Shown here: piece after piece, positions 9,909 through 18,974 of the stretch
Numbering within the stretch: the stretch's first letter is position 1
How the letters are laid out: every line of letters begins with the position of its first letter
NCBI GenBank assembly: GCA_050953105.1
Contig: JBMNMA010000001.1
Location: 1 to 64,000 of the forward strand
Direction: 5' to 3'
Origin: UBA1206 sp050953105
GTDB lineage: Bacteria; Bacillota; Clostridia; Oscillospirales; CAG-382
Length of the DNA stretch: 64,000 bases
Notes under the pieces: model-generated
What the model was told of the DNA's origin: nothing
Databases searched by the model: none
The model's input: only the letters and a program-made list of their open reading frames with translations
Made by a program: the position numbers and the translations under genes

Positions 9909-10470
9909 ATTTGATATTAAACTGGCGGATGATACCTGCGGTCATGAAGTCTGCCATTTCAAGGGCTTCTGCCTGAACGCGGTCGTAAGTCTTTATGCTG
10001 CGCTCATACTGGCAGGTGAGCACGAATACTGCTTCGTCCTCGGTCATACGCAGGTGGTCGAACAGCAGCCTGCGCCATTTTGCCTCGCTCCAGAAACGGT
10101 TTATACAGGCAAGGAAACGGGCAACTTCTTCGGCGTTGGCATACCATTTTACACGCAGTTTTTCAACTTCACCGGTATTACCCGCCTTGGCGGCGTTGAC
10201 CAGATCTGCGGCTATGACAAGGTGTTCGGTTAACAGCCGCTTAAACTTATTGGCGTTTTCAGCACCGTAGAAGGGGCGAAGGACATCGGCAAAATCGCCG
10301 GGGTTTTGAAGCAGCCTTTCGGTAACAAACTTAATGTCGGGAAGGCTGAAAGCGGTGGAGATTATGAAAAAGTGTGTCCAAAGCACATGCTCCATCCATA
10401 ACCGTCTTATGGTGTTTGAAAGGTAAAGCCGGCTTGAGGACAGATTTTTATCTATATTACATGAATCCAT
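9907..10470 (-). CDS. hypothetical helical protein
   Basis: 187 residues, predicted mostly alpha-helical and soluble, rich in Trp (WMEHVLWTHF, FWSEAKWRRLL). No catalytic motif, Cys cluster, signal peptide or membrane span that I can recognise. The ATG is preceded by GGAGG seven bases upstream, and the end falls in the shared terminator, so expression as a single gene looks real. Repeated features such as the initial HVLWTHFFIIS segment and FLACINRFW suggest a helical bundle. Function not assigned. Confidence 0.75.
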   Translation of the reverse strand: MDSCNIDKNLSSSRLYLSNTIRRLWMEHVLWTHFFIISTAFSLPDIKFVTERLLQNPGDFADVLRPFYGAENANKFKRLLTEHLVIAADLVNAAKAGNTGEVEKLRVKWYANAEEVARFLACINRFWSEAKWRRLLFDHLRMTEDEAVFVLTCQYERSIKTYDRVQAEALEMADFMTAGIIRQFNIK

Positions 10471-10599
10471 TGATAGACCTCCATAAATCGGTTTTTAATA
10501 AAGGGAACGCTACTATAATTGTATGATGCTTTACAAAACCGGGTGTATCGGCGATATATGGAGGTATAGAATTATTGGTTGTTATACGCTTTCGGCAGT

Positions 10600-10628
10600 A
10601 AAAAACGCCCGCGGATTCGGGGCGTTTT
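10600..10628 (-). terminator. terminator of the InlB-repeat gene
   Basis: Minus-strand hairpin CAAAACGCCCC / GGGCGTTTTTT just beyond the stop codon, ending in a T run. Confidence 0.85.
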
Positions 10629-10638
10629 GGCTGTATAT

Positions 10639-12171
10639 TTATTTCTTTATCTTAAACACTATAAATCCCAAGGTCATAAGCACTATCAATGCGGCAAGTA
10701 TGTAGATATACTGCATATCTTCCGGCGGTTTGACTTCAATGGGGGCTGATGTGTTTTCCGAGCTTGTCGGTTGGGAATAATCACTTAACTTTGCAAATTC
10801 CACCACAATGTTTTGGTCGCCGGTTATATTTTTAATAACCACTTTGTTGTCGGCAAAGGTTTTTGCTTCGCCGTTTATGTAAAGGGCTTTGATATAATAG
10901 CCCTCGTTGGGGGTAAGGTAAATCGTCAGGTCATCCCCCTCTAAAACCCGGGTGATGTCTCCGGATACATAAGCGGCGCCGCCGGTTGAGGATGTGATAT
11001 TTATCTCATAAGTCGGAATTTTTTCGAAAATTATATCAACATTAGTGTTTTCGGATATATTTTCGATAATATAGGCTGACATTATTTCCTGGGACACGCC
11101 GTTTATCCTAACCGACTTTATACGGTATCCCGTATAGGGATTTACGGTAAAGGCATAGCTTGCTCCCTCGGCTACTGTTGTGCTGCCTGAGGGGGAAACA
11201 TCCCCTTCGCCCTGAATATTAAAGGTTATGGTGTAATAGTTTATTATTTCCTTCCATACGGCGGTAAGGATAATGGTGTCTTTGTTGAAGGATGAAACGT
11301 CCACGGTTTCGCCGGGGCGGCGGATGGAGCCGTTTTCGTCCACCCAGTATAAAAACTCATAGCCTTCTCTGACAAAGGTGTTCTTGGCAACCTTAAAGGT
11401 TGTCTTGTTATACATTTCCATCTCGCCAGGGCCTTTGCCGGTTACATTCCCTTCACCGCCCTTGTAAATAACCTTATGGGTGAGAATGGATTCCCCGTTC
11501 TTCTGCCAGACGGCGGTAAGCACCGGATTTGCCTTGTTTACGGTGTAGCTGTCGTCCTTTCTGTAAAGGACGCCGTCGCTGTCCACCCAGCCGGCAAAGT
11601 CATAGCCGTCCTTTGTGTATGGGCAGGCTTTAAGCTTTATTGTATCTCCGTAGGTTACCGTATAGGGGGCAATGTCCTCTCCTTCGGCATAATCGTCCCC
11701 TTTAAGGTAGGAAATAAAGCCGGTTATAACAAGGCTTTTCTTGGGGGGGCGTTTCCAGACGGCGGCTATGGTCATGTCGGAAGACACGTTTTCATAGGTG
11801 TCGCCGGGGTTGAATTTTTCGGTTATGGTTTTTCCGTCGGTATCCTTGTAGGAATACTTCCAGCAGACAAACTCATAGTCGGAAAACTTAATGGTGTTTT
11901 CGGGGAATACGAAACTTTCCCCCTCCTCCACAGTTAACGCTTCGGGTACCTTACCGGTAAAAAGATGGTCGGATTCGGTACCGTTGAGGGGGTTTATAAA
12001 TGTATATCCTCTTGTAAATGTTATGGTATAGCTTACAGGCCCGGACGAGGTATTGTCAAGCGACACATCCCCCGAAGTCGTTCCCTCCTCCGCCACTGCA
12101 AACACAACCATAAAGGTAGAAAGTATGGCAAGAAGGGTTATAGGTACAACCAGTTTACGCATAATAGCCAT
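10639..12171 (-). CDS. secreted, membrane-anchored InlB B-repeat protein
   Basis: 510 residues. A signal peptide (MAIMRKLVVPITLLAILSTF...) is followed by three InlB-type/Flg_new repeats, recognisable by endings like LTAVW(K/Q) and by YxFxxW(V) cores. Two divergent bacterial repeats follow (YTITFNIQGEGDVSPSG... and YEINITSSTGGAAYVSG...). A linker of Ser/Thr/Pro and a C-terminal helix (YIYILAALIVLMTLGFIVF) ending in KIKK anchor it; no LPxTG is seen. I chose the ATG preceded by CGGAG, because a 22-codon upstream extension overlaps the promoter. Role is likely surface contact or adhesion, by analogy only. Confidence 0.85.
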   Translation of the reverse strand: MAIMRKLVVPITLLAILSTFMVVFAVAEEGTTSGDVSLDNTSSGPVSYTITFTRGYTFINPLNGTESDHLFTGKVPEALTVEEGESFVFPENTIKFSDYEFVCWKYSYKDTDGKTITEKFNPGDTYENVSSDMTIAAVWKRPPKKSLVITGFISYLKGDDYAEGEDIAPYTVTYGDTIKLKACPYTKDGYDFAGWVDSDGVLYRKDDSYTVNKANPVLTAVWQKNGESILTHKVIYKGGEGNVTGKGPGEMEMYNKTTFKVAKNTFVREGYEFLYWVDENGSIRRPGETVDVSSFNKDTIILTAVWKEIINYYTITFNIQGEGDVSPSGSTTVAEGASYAFTVNPYTGYRIKSVRINGVSQEIMSAYIIENISENTNVDIIFEKIPTYEINITSSTGGAAYVSGDITRVLEGDDLTIYLTPNEGYYIKALYINGEAKTFADNKVVIKNITGDQNIVVEFAKLSDYSQPTSSENTSAPIEVKPPEDMQYIYILAALIVLMTLGFIVFKIKK

Positions 12172-12200
12172 AGTTAACTCCGTATTAAACTTACGGGTGT

Positions 12201-12229
12201 ATTTTACCATGTTGTTTCGCCTTTGTAAA
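12201..12229 (-). promoter_or_regulatory. promoter of the InlB-repeat gene
   Basis: Minus strand TTTACA (complement 12224-12229), 17-bp spacer, TAAAAT (complement 12201-12206). It lies 30 bp upstream of the chosen start and so rules out the longer frame. Confidence 0.75.
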
Positions 12230-12250
12230 GGGGGCATAAGTTAAACTTTG

Positions 12251-12279
12251 TTGACAAAATAATGTTACTGTGATAAACT
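12251..12279 (+). promoter_or_regulatory. promoter of the polA operon
   Basis: TTGACA, 17-bp spacer, TAAACT; about 95 bp of untranslated leader follows before polA. Confidence 0.75.
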
Positions 12280-12373
12280 TTAAGTCGGTTATATAGACTA
12301 TTTTAAGAGTATATAAGACAATAGTTTATTTGCAAGAGTTTTGAGTTTAATTTTATTAAGGTGCGGGTGTGAA

Positions 12374-14872
12374 ATGGGAAAATTTATAGTTTTTGACGGA
12401 AACAGTATATTAAACCGGGCGTTTTACGGAGTAAGGCCGCTTAATACCAAAGACGGCTTTCCCACCAACGCCCTTTTTGGTTTTATAAATATCCTCCGAA
12501 AAAATCTAAATGACACAACCCAGCCCTTTACCCACGGTGCCATAGCCTTTGACACCCCCGCAAAAACGTTCCGCCACATGGCGGCCGACACCTACAAAGC
12601 CACCCGCAAGGGAATGCCTGACGATCTGGTAAAACAGCTACCCGTTTCAAAGGAGATTGCATCAAGTCTTGGTCTTACGGTGCTTGAAAAAGAGGGCTAC
12701 GAGGCCGACGACATAATAGGCACCATTGCCCGGCTTTCGGGCGATGCGGGTATGGAATGCATTGTGGTTACCGGCGACCGGGATTCGTATCAGCTTGTAA
12801 ACGAAAAAGTAACTGTCCGCCTAGCCGCCACCAACGAAACGAAAATTATAGACCTTGACGCCATTAAGCAGCAATATAATCTTGAACCGAGGCAGCTTAT
12901 CGACCTTAAGGCTATTATGGGCGATTCCTCCGATAATATTAAAGGTGTGGCCGGGATAGGCGAAAAGGGGGCGCTGGCGTTAATTTGCGAATACGGTTCC
13001 CTTGACGGGGTGTATGAAAATCTTGATAAAATAAAGCCGGCGTTAAGCGCAAAGCTTGCCGCAGGCAGGGACGATGCCTATCTTTCCCGCTTTCTTGCCG
13101 AAATAAATAAAACCGTGCCTGTTTCAGAAAACCTTTCGGACTACGAAATAAAGGGCCGGGACGATGGAAAGCTGCTTGAAATTTTCACCCGACTTGAATT
13201 TTCATCTTTGATTAACAGCTTTAACCTTGAAAAACCCAAGGAAAAGGCAATAAATTATATAAAGAGCGAAATTTACTCAGCAACCCTCCTTTCCCTTACG
13301 GCAGACACTTTATATGTGTCAGCAGACGGTGAAAGGCTTGAGGTTTTCGACGGGGAGAATATTTATACCTGCCCCCTTGACCAAACATCGGCAAAGCTGT
13401 TTACCGGCAAAAAGCATTTGGTTTTGTGGTCGGTAAAGGATACCGCACGACTACTTTTTGACAAGGGCTTTGACTTTGACTGCAACTGCGACGACGTATC
13501 GTTAATGGCCTATCTGGTTACCACCACCGACGGGGGGTTAAGCCCCGAAAAGGCGGCTTTAACCTATCTTGAGGTTGAAAGCTTCCATTCCCTTGCGGCT
13601 ATACTGAAACCATTAAAAGAAAGCCTTGAAAAGCTGCTTGAAGAAACGGGGAGCGTGGATTTATATAAAGACATTGAGCTTCCCCTTGCCGTCTTACTTG
13701 CAAGAATTGAGCATACCGGCTTCCTCCTTGACGAAAAGGGGCTTGTTGACTACGGAAAAGCCCTTGAGGGGCAGATGAGACAAGCCGAAAGTGAAATATA
13801 CCGTTATGCAGGTCATGAATTTAACATAAATTCCCCAAAGCAGCTTGGGGTGGTGCTGTTTGAGGAGCTAAAGCTCCCCCACTACCGTAAAACCAAAAGC
13901 GGTTATTCCACCGACGTGGATGTGCTGGAAAAACTTCTACCCTTCCACCCCATTATTGAGCTTATACTGTTCTACCGTAAAACCGCAAAGTTAAAATCCA
14001 CCTACTGCGATGGCCTGCTTTCCGCCGTATCCCCCGACGGGCGGGTGCATACCACATTCCGCCAGACATTAACCAAAACGGGACGGCTGTCATCGACAGA
14101 GCCAAATCTGCAAAATATACCCGTCAGAACCGAAGAAGGCCGGGAGCTTAGAAAATTCTTTGTCGCCCAAAAGGGATATGTGCTTATAGACGCCGACTAT
14201 TCCCAGATAGAATTGAGAATTCTTGCCCATATTTCCGGGGACGAGGCTATGATAGAGGCCTTTAAATCAGGTAAAGACATTCACACCTCCACCGCCGCAA
14301 GGGTTTTCGGCGTTCCCGAATCAGGCGTAACGCCGGAGATGCGCAAACGAGCCAAGGCGGTTAATTTCGGCATTGTTTACGGCATTGGGGATTACTCATT
14401 AAGTCAGGATTTGGGAATAACCAAAAAACAGGCGTCGGATTATATTGAAAACTACCTGAACACCTACCCCAAGGTAAAGGAATACCTTGAAAATATAAAG
14501 GACAAGGCAAAGAAAGAGGGTTATGTAACCACCCTCTACGGCAGACGCCGGTATATTACCGAGCTTAAATCCACCAAAAAGCAGATGGTGGCTTTTGGTG
14601 AACGGGTGGCAATGAACACCCCCATCCAGGGCACCGCTGCAGATATTATAAAAAAAGCAATGATAGACGCCCACCGGGCCATAATCCAAAGCGGTCTTGA
14701 CGCAAAAATAATTCTTCAGGTCCATGACGAGCTTATTGTGGAAGCAAAGGCCGAGGATAAGGATAAGGTAAAGGAAATTTTAATAAGATCCATGGAAAAC
14801 GCCTGTATTCTCAGCGTTCCCCTTACGGTGGATGCCGGAATAGGGCCAAACTGGTATGACGCCAAAAATTAA
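12374..14872 (+). CDS. polA: DNA polymerase I
   Basis: 832 residues. Residues 1-290 form the 5'-3' exonuclease (FIVFDGNSILNRAFYG, EADDIIGT, VTGDRDSYQL, IMGDSSDNIKGVAGIGEKGA). The middle part, about 300-460, occupies the place of the 3'-5' proofreading domain but lacks the DxE metal motif, so proofreading is probably lost. The C-terminal polymerase has TGRLSSTEPNLQNIP, the catalytic DADYSQIELR (near residue 605), the O-helix RKRAKAVNFGIVYGI and VHDELI. I chose ATG MGKFIVFDG; an in-frame extension of 11 codons has no advantage. First gene of an operon with a radical SAM gene and rsmI. Confidence 0.97.
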   Translation: MGKFIVFDGNSILNRAFYGVRPLNTKDGFPTNALFGFINILRKNLNDTTQPFTHGAIAFDTPAKTFRHMAADTYKATRKGMPDDLVKQLPVSKEIASSLGLTVLEKEGYEADDIIGTIARLSGDAGMECIVVTGDRDSYQLVNEKVTVRLAATNETKIIDLDAIKQQYNLEPRQLIDLKAIMGDSSDNIKGVAGIGEKGALALICEYGSLDGVYENLDKIKPALSAKLAAGRDDAYLSRFLAEINKTVPVSENLSDYEIKGRDDGKLLEIFTRLEFSSLINSFNLEKPKEKAINYIKSEIYSATLLSLTADTLYVSADGERLEVFDGENIYTCPLDQTSAKLFTGKKHLVLWSVKDTARLLFDKGFDFDCNCDDVSLMAYLVTTTDGGLSPEKAALTYLEVESFHSLAAILKPLKESLEKLLEETGSVDLYKDIELPLAVLLARIEHTGFLLDEKGLVDYGKALEGQMRQAESEIYRYAGHEFNINSPKQLGVVLFEELKLPHYRKTKSGYSTDVDVLEKLLPFHPIIELILFYRKTAKLKSTYCDGLLSAVSPDGRVHTTFRQTLTKTGRLSSTEPNLQNIPVRTEEGRELRKFFVAQKGYVLIDADYSQIELRILAHISGDEAMIEAFKSGKDIHTSTAARVFGVPESGVTPEMRKRAKAVNFGIVYGIGDYSLSQDLGITKKQASDYIENYLNTYPKVKEYLENIKDKAKKEGYVTTLYGRRRYITELKSTKKQMVAFGERVAMNTPIQGTAADIIKKAMIDAHRAIIQSGLDAKIILQVHDELIVEAKAEDKDKVKEILIRSMENACILSVPLTVDAGIGPNWYDAKN

Positions 14873-14901
14873 GTTGTTTTTGAAAGGACATGAAATAAAA
14901 A

Positions 14902-16446
14902 ATGGTTAATTTAAACGGAAGGAAGGCAAGGATGCTCCTTGTCTACCCCGACTACACCGACCGGGACAACAAGGGAAAGGCCCACGGAGGAAACTATTCC
15001 GAAGGACTTGCCTCAATATCGGCGGTGTTAAAACAGGGAGGGCATGACTGCAAGCTCCTTCACCTTCTTTATTTCCACAGCGAGCTGGAATACAAGGAAA
15101 AGCTTAAAGCCATGGGCAAATTTGACGTTATAGGCTTTTCCATCCGCACCACCGCCTTCCCCGACTCACAGTTATATATAAAATGGACAAAGGAAGTTTA
15201 CCCGGATGTGTTTATCATCTGCGGTTCCTACCATGTTACGCTGGTGCCCGAGGATGTGCTTGCCCTGCCCGGCGTGGACTGTGTCTGCATAGGCGACGGG
15301 GAATATGCCGAGCTTGAGTTACTTGACAAAATGTCCGCCGGCGAGGATTATACGAACATAGAATCATTATGGTTTAAAGACAAGGACGGGAATTTTATTA
15401 AAAATCCCGTAAGGCCTTTGTTTGCCGACCTTGACCGGATACCCATACCCGACTTTGACCTTTTCGACTATGCCAACCTTGAATCCATGAAGGTTCACAC
15501 CGCCATTGTGGTGGTAAGCCGGGGATGCTTTTACAACTGCACCTACTGCGGCAACGGCAATTTCAGAAAAGTGTATCCCAACAAAAAGCTGTATGCCCGT
15601 TTCCGCTCCCCCGAAAATGCCATACTGTATCTTAAAACCCTTATTACCAAATATCCGTCAATTAAATACATCAACTTCCGGGATGCCATTTTCAATATGT
15701 TCCCCGACTGGTTCGATAAATTTATCGAACTGTATAAAAAAGAAATAGGACTCCCCTGCACCGGCAACATCCGCTTTGACATTTTAACCGAGGACACGGT
15801 TAGAAAAATGAAGGAAGCCGGCTTTTACACCATTGACATGGGCCTTGAGTCGGGGGACCAGGAGATGAGGTTTAAATATCTCAAACGCTACCAGACCGAC
15901 GAGATGATTATAAACTGTTCCAACTGGTTCCATAAATACGGCATAGCCCAGCTTACCTATAACATAATCGGCCTGCCTTATGAGGATATCCACAAGGCGC
16001 TTAAAACAATAAAGCTTAACGCCAGAATTAATTCCGACCAGACGGTGGTTAATATATTCTACCCCTACCCGGGAACAAAGCTGTATGACATTGCAAAAGA
16101 GGCAGGGTTTATACCCGAGGACGCCAACCCCAATAGAAGGGTTCCCCTTGTCCAGCCCCAATTTACCGAAAAAGAGGTTTTGTTTATAGAAGCCTACTTC
16201 TACCACTTTGTCAAGCGGTATAAACGTGCATACCGGATGCCTGAAAAGATAGGCAGAATCTATGAAAAAATTCTTGACAAGCGTGTTACCGGCAAATGGG
16301 TGCCCCATTCCTTTTTGGTGTGGGTGCATGACGCCTATATGTTTTTACGGAACAAGCTAAGGGATTTCCTTGTAAACCGTCTGCCCAAGGTGTATCTGAT
16401 GCTAAGAAAGCTAAAGCACCGCAAGAAGGCAAAGGCAAAGGGTTAA
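14902..16446 (+). CDS. radical SAM protein with B12-binding-like N-terminus
   Basis: 514 residues. The N-terminal 130 residues resemble the cobalamin-binding-like domain of BchE-type enzymes (LLVYPDYTD, GFSIRTTAFPDSQ, CGSYHVTLVPEDVL), but the cobalamin DxHxxG motif is not seen. The radical SAM core carries the [4Fe-4S] motif SRGCFYNCTYC (Cys209, 213, 216) and GLESGDQEMRF. A basic C-terminal tail (KLKHRKKAKAKG) ends the protein. It sits 29 bp after polA and 3 bp before rsmI. Substrate is unknown; proteins of this shape modify lipids, cofactors or secondary metabolites. Confidence 0.85.
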   Translation: MVNLNGRKARMLLVYPDYTDRDNKGKAHGGNYSEGLASISAVLKQGGHDCKLLHLLYFHSELEYKEKLKAMGKFDVIGFSIRTTAFPDSQLYIKWTKEVYPDVFIICGSYHVTLVPEDVLALPGVDCVCIGDGEYAELELLDKMSAGEDYTNIESLWFKDKDGNFIKNPVRPLFADLDRIPIPDFDLFDYANLESMKVHTAIVVVSRGCFYNCTYCGNGNFRKVYPNKKLYARFRSPENAILYLKTLITKYPSIKYINFRDAIFNMFPDWFDKFIELYKKEIGLPCTGNIRFDILTEDTVRKMKEAGFYTIDMGLESGDQEMRFKYLKRYQTDEMIINCSNWFHKYGIAQLTYNIIGLPYEDIHKALKTIKLNARINSDQTVVNIFYPYPGTKLYDIAKEAGFIPEDANPNRRVPLVQPQFTEKEVLFIEAYFYHFVKRYKRAYRMPEKIGRIYEKILDKRVTGKWVPHSFLVWVHDAYMFLRNKLRDFLVNRLPKVYLMLRKLKHRKKAKAKG

Positions 16447-16449
16447 TAT

Positions 16450-17274
16450 ATGGGAATTTTATATGTGGTGGCAACCCCTATCGGAAATATGTCCGACATT
16501 ACCCAAAGGGCGGTTCAAACATTGTCGGGCGTTGACTTTGTGGCCTGCGAGGACACAAGGGTGGGGGGAAAGCTGTTGAATCTGCTGGGAATAAAAAAGC
16601 CCCTTGTTCCCTACCATGAGCATAATAAACGCCATTTCGGCGAGGAAATTATAAAACGCCTGCAATCGGGCGAAAACTGCGCCCTTATAACCGACGCCGG
16701 AACCCCTGCCATATCCGACCCGGGTGAGGATTTGGTTAAGCTTTGCCACGATAACGGCATAACCGTCGTCCCCATACCCGGGGCATGTTCGGCAGCGGCG
16801 GCTTTGTCCGTGTCGGGCATAGGCTGCAAGCGCTTTTGCTTTGAGGGCTTTCTACCCGAAAACAATTCCGAAAAAGAAAAATACCTTGCTTCCCTTGCAA
16901 AGGAAAAAAGGGCGATGGTGTTTTTCTCCCCTCCCCATGATTTGATTAAAGTATTGTCATCATTATACGCCGCCTTTGGTGACCGTCAGGCCACGCTATG
17001 CAAGGAGCTGACCAAGCTTAACGAAAAAATAACCCTTTCCACCCTGGGCAGGCTGGTTGACGAAGTTAAGTCGGCAGGCAGCGTAAAGGGTGAATATGTC
17101 ATAGTAGTGGCAGGCTATGTCCCCCGTAAAGAGGATGAGTTTTGGTATAACATGACGGTTGTAGAGCACGTGGAACATTATGTAAACCTCGGTATGACCA
17201 AAATGGACGCCATAAAAGCGGTAGCCTCCGACCGGGGTGTGGGCAAAGGCGAGATATATAAGAAAGTAAATTAA
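16450..17274 (+). CDS. rsmI: 16S rRNA (cytidine(1402)-2'-O)-methyltransferase
   Basis: 274 residues of the tetrapyrrole-methylase fold. Diagnostic segments are GILYVVATPIGNMSDITQRA at the start, CEDTRVGGKLL, LITDAGTPAISDPGEDLVKLC and FEGFLP. RsmI methylates the 2'-hydroxyl of C1402 in the decoding centre using S-adenosylmethionine. It is third in the polA operon, with the ATG 3 bp after the preceding stop. Length is normal (270-290). Confidence 0.95.
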   Translation: MGILYVVATPIGNMSDITQRAVQTLSGVDFVACEDTRVGGKLLNLLGIKKPLVPYHEHNKRHFGEEIIKRLQSGENCALITDAGTPAISDPGEDLVKLCHDNGITVVPIPGACSAAAALSVSGIGCKRFCFEGFLPENNSEKEKYLASLAKEKRAMVFFSPPHDLIKVLSSLYAAFGDRQATLCKELTKLNEKITLSTLGRLVDEVKSAGSVKGEYVIVVAGYVPRKEDEFWYNMTVVEHVEHYVNLGMTKMDAIKAVASDRGVGKGEIYKKVN

Positions 17275-17341
17275 AAATAATCGTTTTTCTTTCCTTTGTA
17301 GGTTACCGGTAGATTATCTGTGTTTTCAAAGGAGGGTGAAA

Positions 17342-17392
17342 ATGCTAAAAAGGTATTTTGAACGGTTAAAAGATTGTTCTAAGGTTGTATAG
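17342..17392 (+). CDS. possible 16-residue peptide
   Basis: ATG preceded by AAAGGAGGGTGAA, one of the strongest ribosome binding sites in the window, opens MLKRYFERLKDCSKVV and a TAG stop. A small hairpin (AAGG/CCTT) plus T run overlaps its end. It lies 67 bp after rsmI and may be read through from that operon. The peptide is basic and could form an amphipathic helix. No known family recognised; it could be a leader peptide or a free small protein. Confidence 0.35.
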   Translation: MLKRYFERLKDCSKVV

Positions 17393-17447
17393 CCTTTTTA
17401 TGCGTTCTTATTATATTAAGTTAATCCCAGTTAAAGCTGTAACATGT

Positions 17448-17475
17448 AAAAAACGCCGGTAAAACCGGCGTTTTT
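17448..17475. terminator. bidirectional terminator after argH / rsmI region
   Basis: AAAAAACGCCGG / CCGGCGTTTTT stem with loop TAAAA, A and T tracts on both sides. Confidence 0.93.
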
Positions 17476-17477
17476 GC

Positions 17478-18851
17478 TTATTCATTTAGAAATTTATCAA
17501 CTATTTCGATTTGCTTTTTTACCGCATCGGGGGAGGGGCCGCCGTAGGAGGTGCGGCGGGCAACACAGTTTTCAAGGTTTACCGCATCGTATATGTCGTT
17601 GTCGAAAACCGAGGAAAATTCCTTGTATTTTTCAAGAGGAAGGCTTTCTAAGGTTTGTCCGGTTTTAACGCACTCGTTAACAAGCCTGCCGGTGATTTTA
17701 TATGCATCCCTGAAAGGAATACCCTTTCTGGTAAGGTAATCGGCGCAGTCGGTGGCGTTAATAAACCCTTTCGATGCCGCTTTCCTCATGTTATCGGCGT
17801 TTACCGTCATTTCGGCAATCATGGGGGCAAAAATTTCAAGGCAGGCTTTAATGGTGTCCGATGAGTCGAAAACAAACTCCTTGTCCTCCTGCATGTCCTT
17901 GTTGTAGGCCAAAGGAAGCCCCTTAAGCACAGTCAGCATCCCCATAAGGTCACCGTAAACCCGGCCGGTTTTACCCCTGACAAGCTCGGCTACGTCGGGG
18001 TTTTTCTTTTGGGGCATGATTGACGAGCCGGTGGAAAAGTTGTCTGAAATGGTTACAAAGCCAAATTCGCTCCCCGACCAGTAGACGATTTCCTCGGCAA
18101 ACCGGGAAAGGTGGGTTATTAAAAGAGCGCAGGCGGAAATAAAATCAACGCAAAAATCCCGGTCGGAAACCCCGTCAAGGGAGTTTATGCAGGGAGTGTC
18201 AAAGCCGAGGAGGGATGATTCAAAAAACCTGTCGGTGTCATAGGTGGTCCCCGCAAGGGCCAAGGAGCCTATGGGAGATATGTTCATCCGCCGTTTGGCG
18301 TCTTCAAACCTTGAAATATCCCGCATAAACATGGCGGCGTAGGCCAACAGATGGTGGGCAAAGGTTACCGGCTGTGCCCGCTGCATATGGGTATACCCCG
18401 GCATGACGGTGTTTATATTTTCCTTTGCTTTTTCGTTTAAAACTTTTATAAGGTTTTTTGTAAGGGCAGTTATTTCGTCGGTCTGGCTTTTAAGGTGCAT
18501 GCGCAGGTCGAGGGCTACCTGATCGTTACGGGACCTTGCGGTGTGGAGCTTTTTGCCGGCATCTCCTATCCGTTTGGTTAGCTCCTGCTCCACAAAGGTG
18601 TGAATATCCTCGGCGTTTTGGTCTATTTCCAGCCTGCCGTCGATAATTTCGGTTTTTATTTCATTTAAGCCGGATACAATTTTTTCGGCGTCGTCTGTAG
18701 TGATTATGCCCTGTTTTTCAAGCATTCTTGCATGGGCTATCGAGCCGTCGATGTCCTCTTTGAACAGACGGCAGTCGAAGGATATGGAGGAGTTGAATTT
18801 ATCTGTCAGCAGGCTTGTGTCCTCAAGACGGCCTTCCCAAAGCTTTGACAT
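17478..18851 (-). CDS. argH: argininosuccinate lyase
   Basis: 457 residues of the fumarase/aspartase superfamily. The signature GSSIMPQKKNPD, the catalytic-region TARSRNDQVALDLRMHL and GYTHMQRAQPVTFAHH are all present. The enzyme splits argininosuccinate into arginine and fumarate, the last step of arginine synthesis. I chose the ATG giving MSKLWEGRL over an in-frame GTG three codons earlier. The gene is alone between a consensus promoter and a terminator; argG is not in the window. Confidence 0.97.
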   Translation of the reverse strand: MSKLWEGRLEDTSLLTDKFNSSISFDCRLFKEDIDGSIAHARMLEKQGIITTDDAEKIVSGLNEIKTEIIDGRLEIDQNAEDIHTFVEQELTKRIGDAGKKLHTARSRNDQVALDLRMHLKSQTDEITALTKNLIKVLNEKAKENINTVMPGYTHMQRAQPVTFAHHLLAYAAMFMRDISRFEDAKRRMNISPIGSLALAGTTYDTDRFFESSLLGFDTPCINSLDGVSDRDFCVDFISACALLITHLSRFAEEIVYWSGSEFGFVTISDNFSTGSSIMPQKKNPDVAELVRGKTGRVYGDLMGMLTVLKGLPLAYNKDMQEDKEFVFDSSDTIKACLEIFAPMIAEMTVNADNMRKAASKGFINATDCADYLTRKGIPFRDAYKITGRLVNECVKTGQTLESLPLEKYKEFSSVFDNDIYDAVNLENCVARRTSYGGPSPDAVKKQIEIVDKFLNE

Positions 18852-18889
18852 GGTTTTCACTTCATTTCGGTTAAATTTTGGTTTTTTTA

Positions 18890-18918
18890 ATTATATCAGA
18901 GGGTTTGGGGTTTGTCAA
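18890..18918 (-). promoter_or_regulatory. argH promoter
   Basis: A fully consensus promoter on the minus strand: TTGACA (complement 18913-18918), 17-bp spacer, TATAAT (complement 18890-18895). The leader would be only about 30 nt. Confidence 0.92.
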
Positions 18919-18974
18919 ATAAAAATGGTGTTGCAGGGGGTGGTCATTTATTTTATAGCACCCGTTAAATGATT

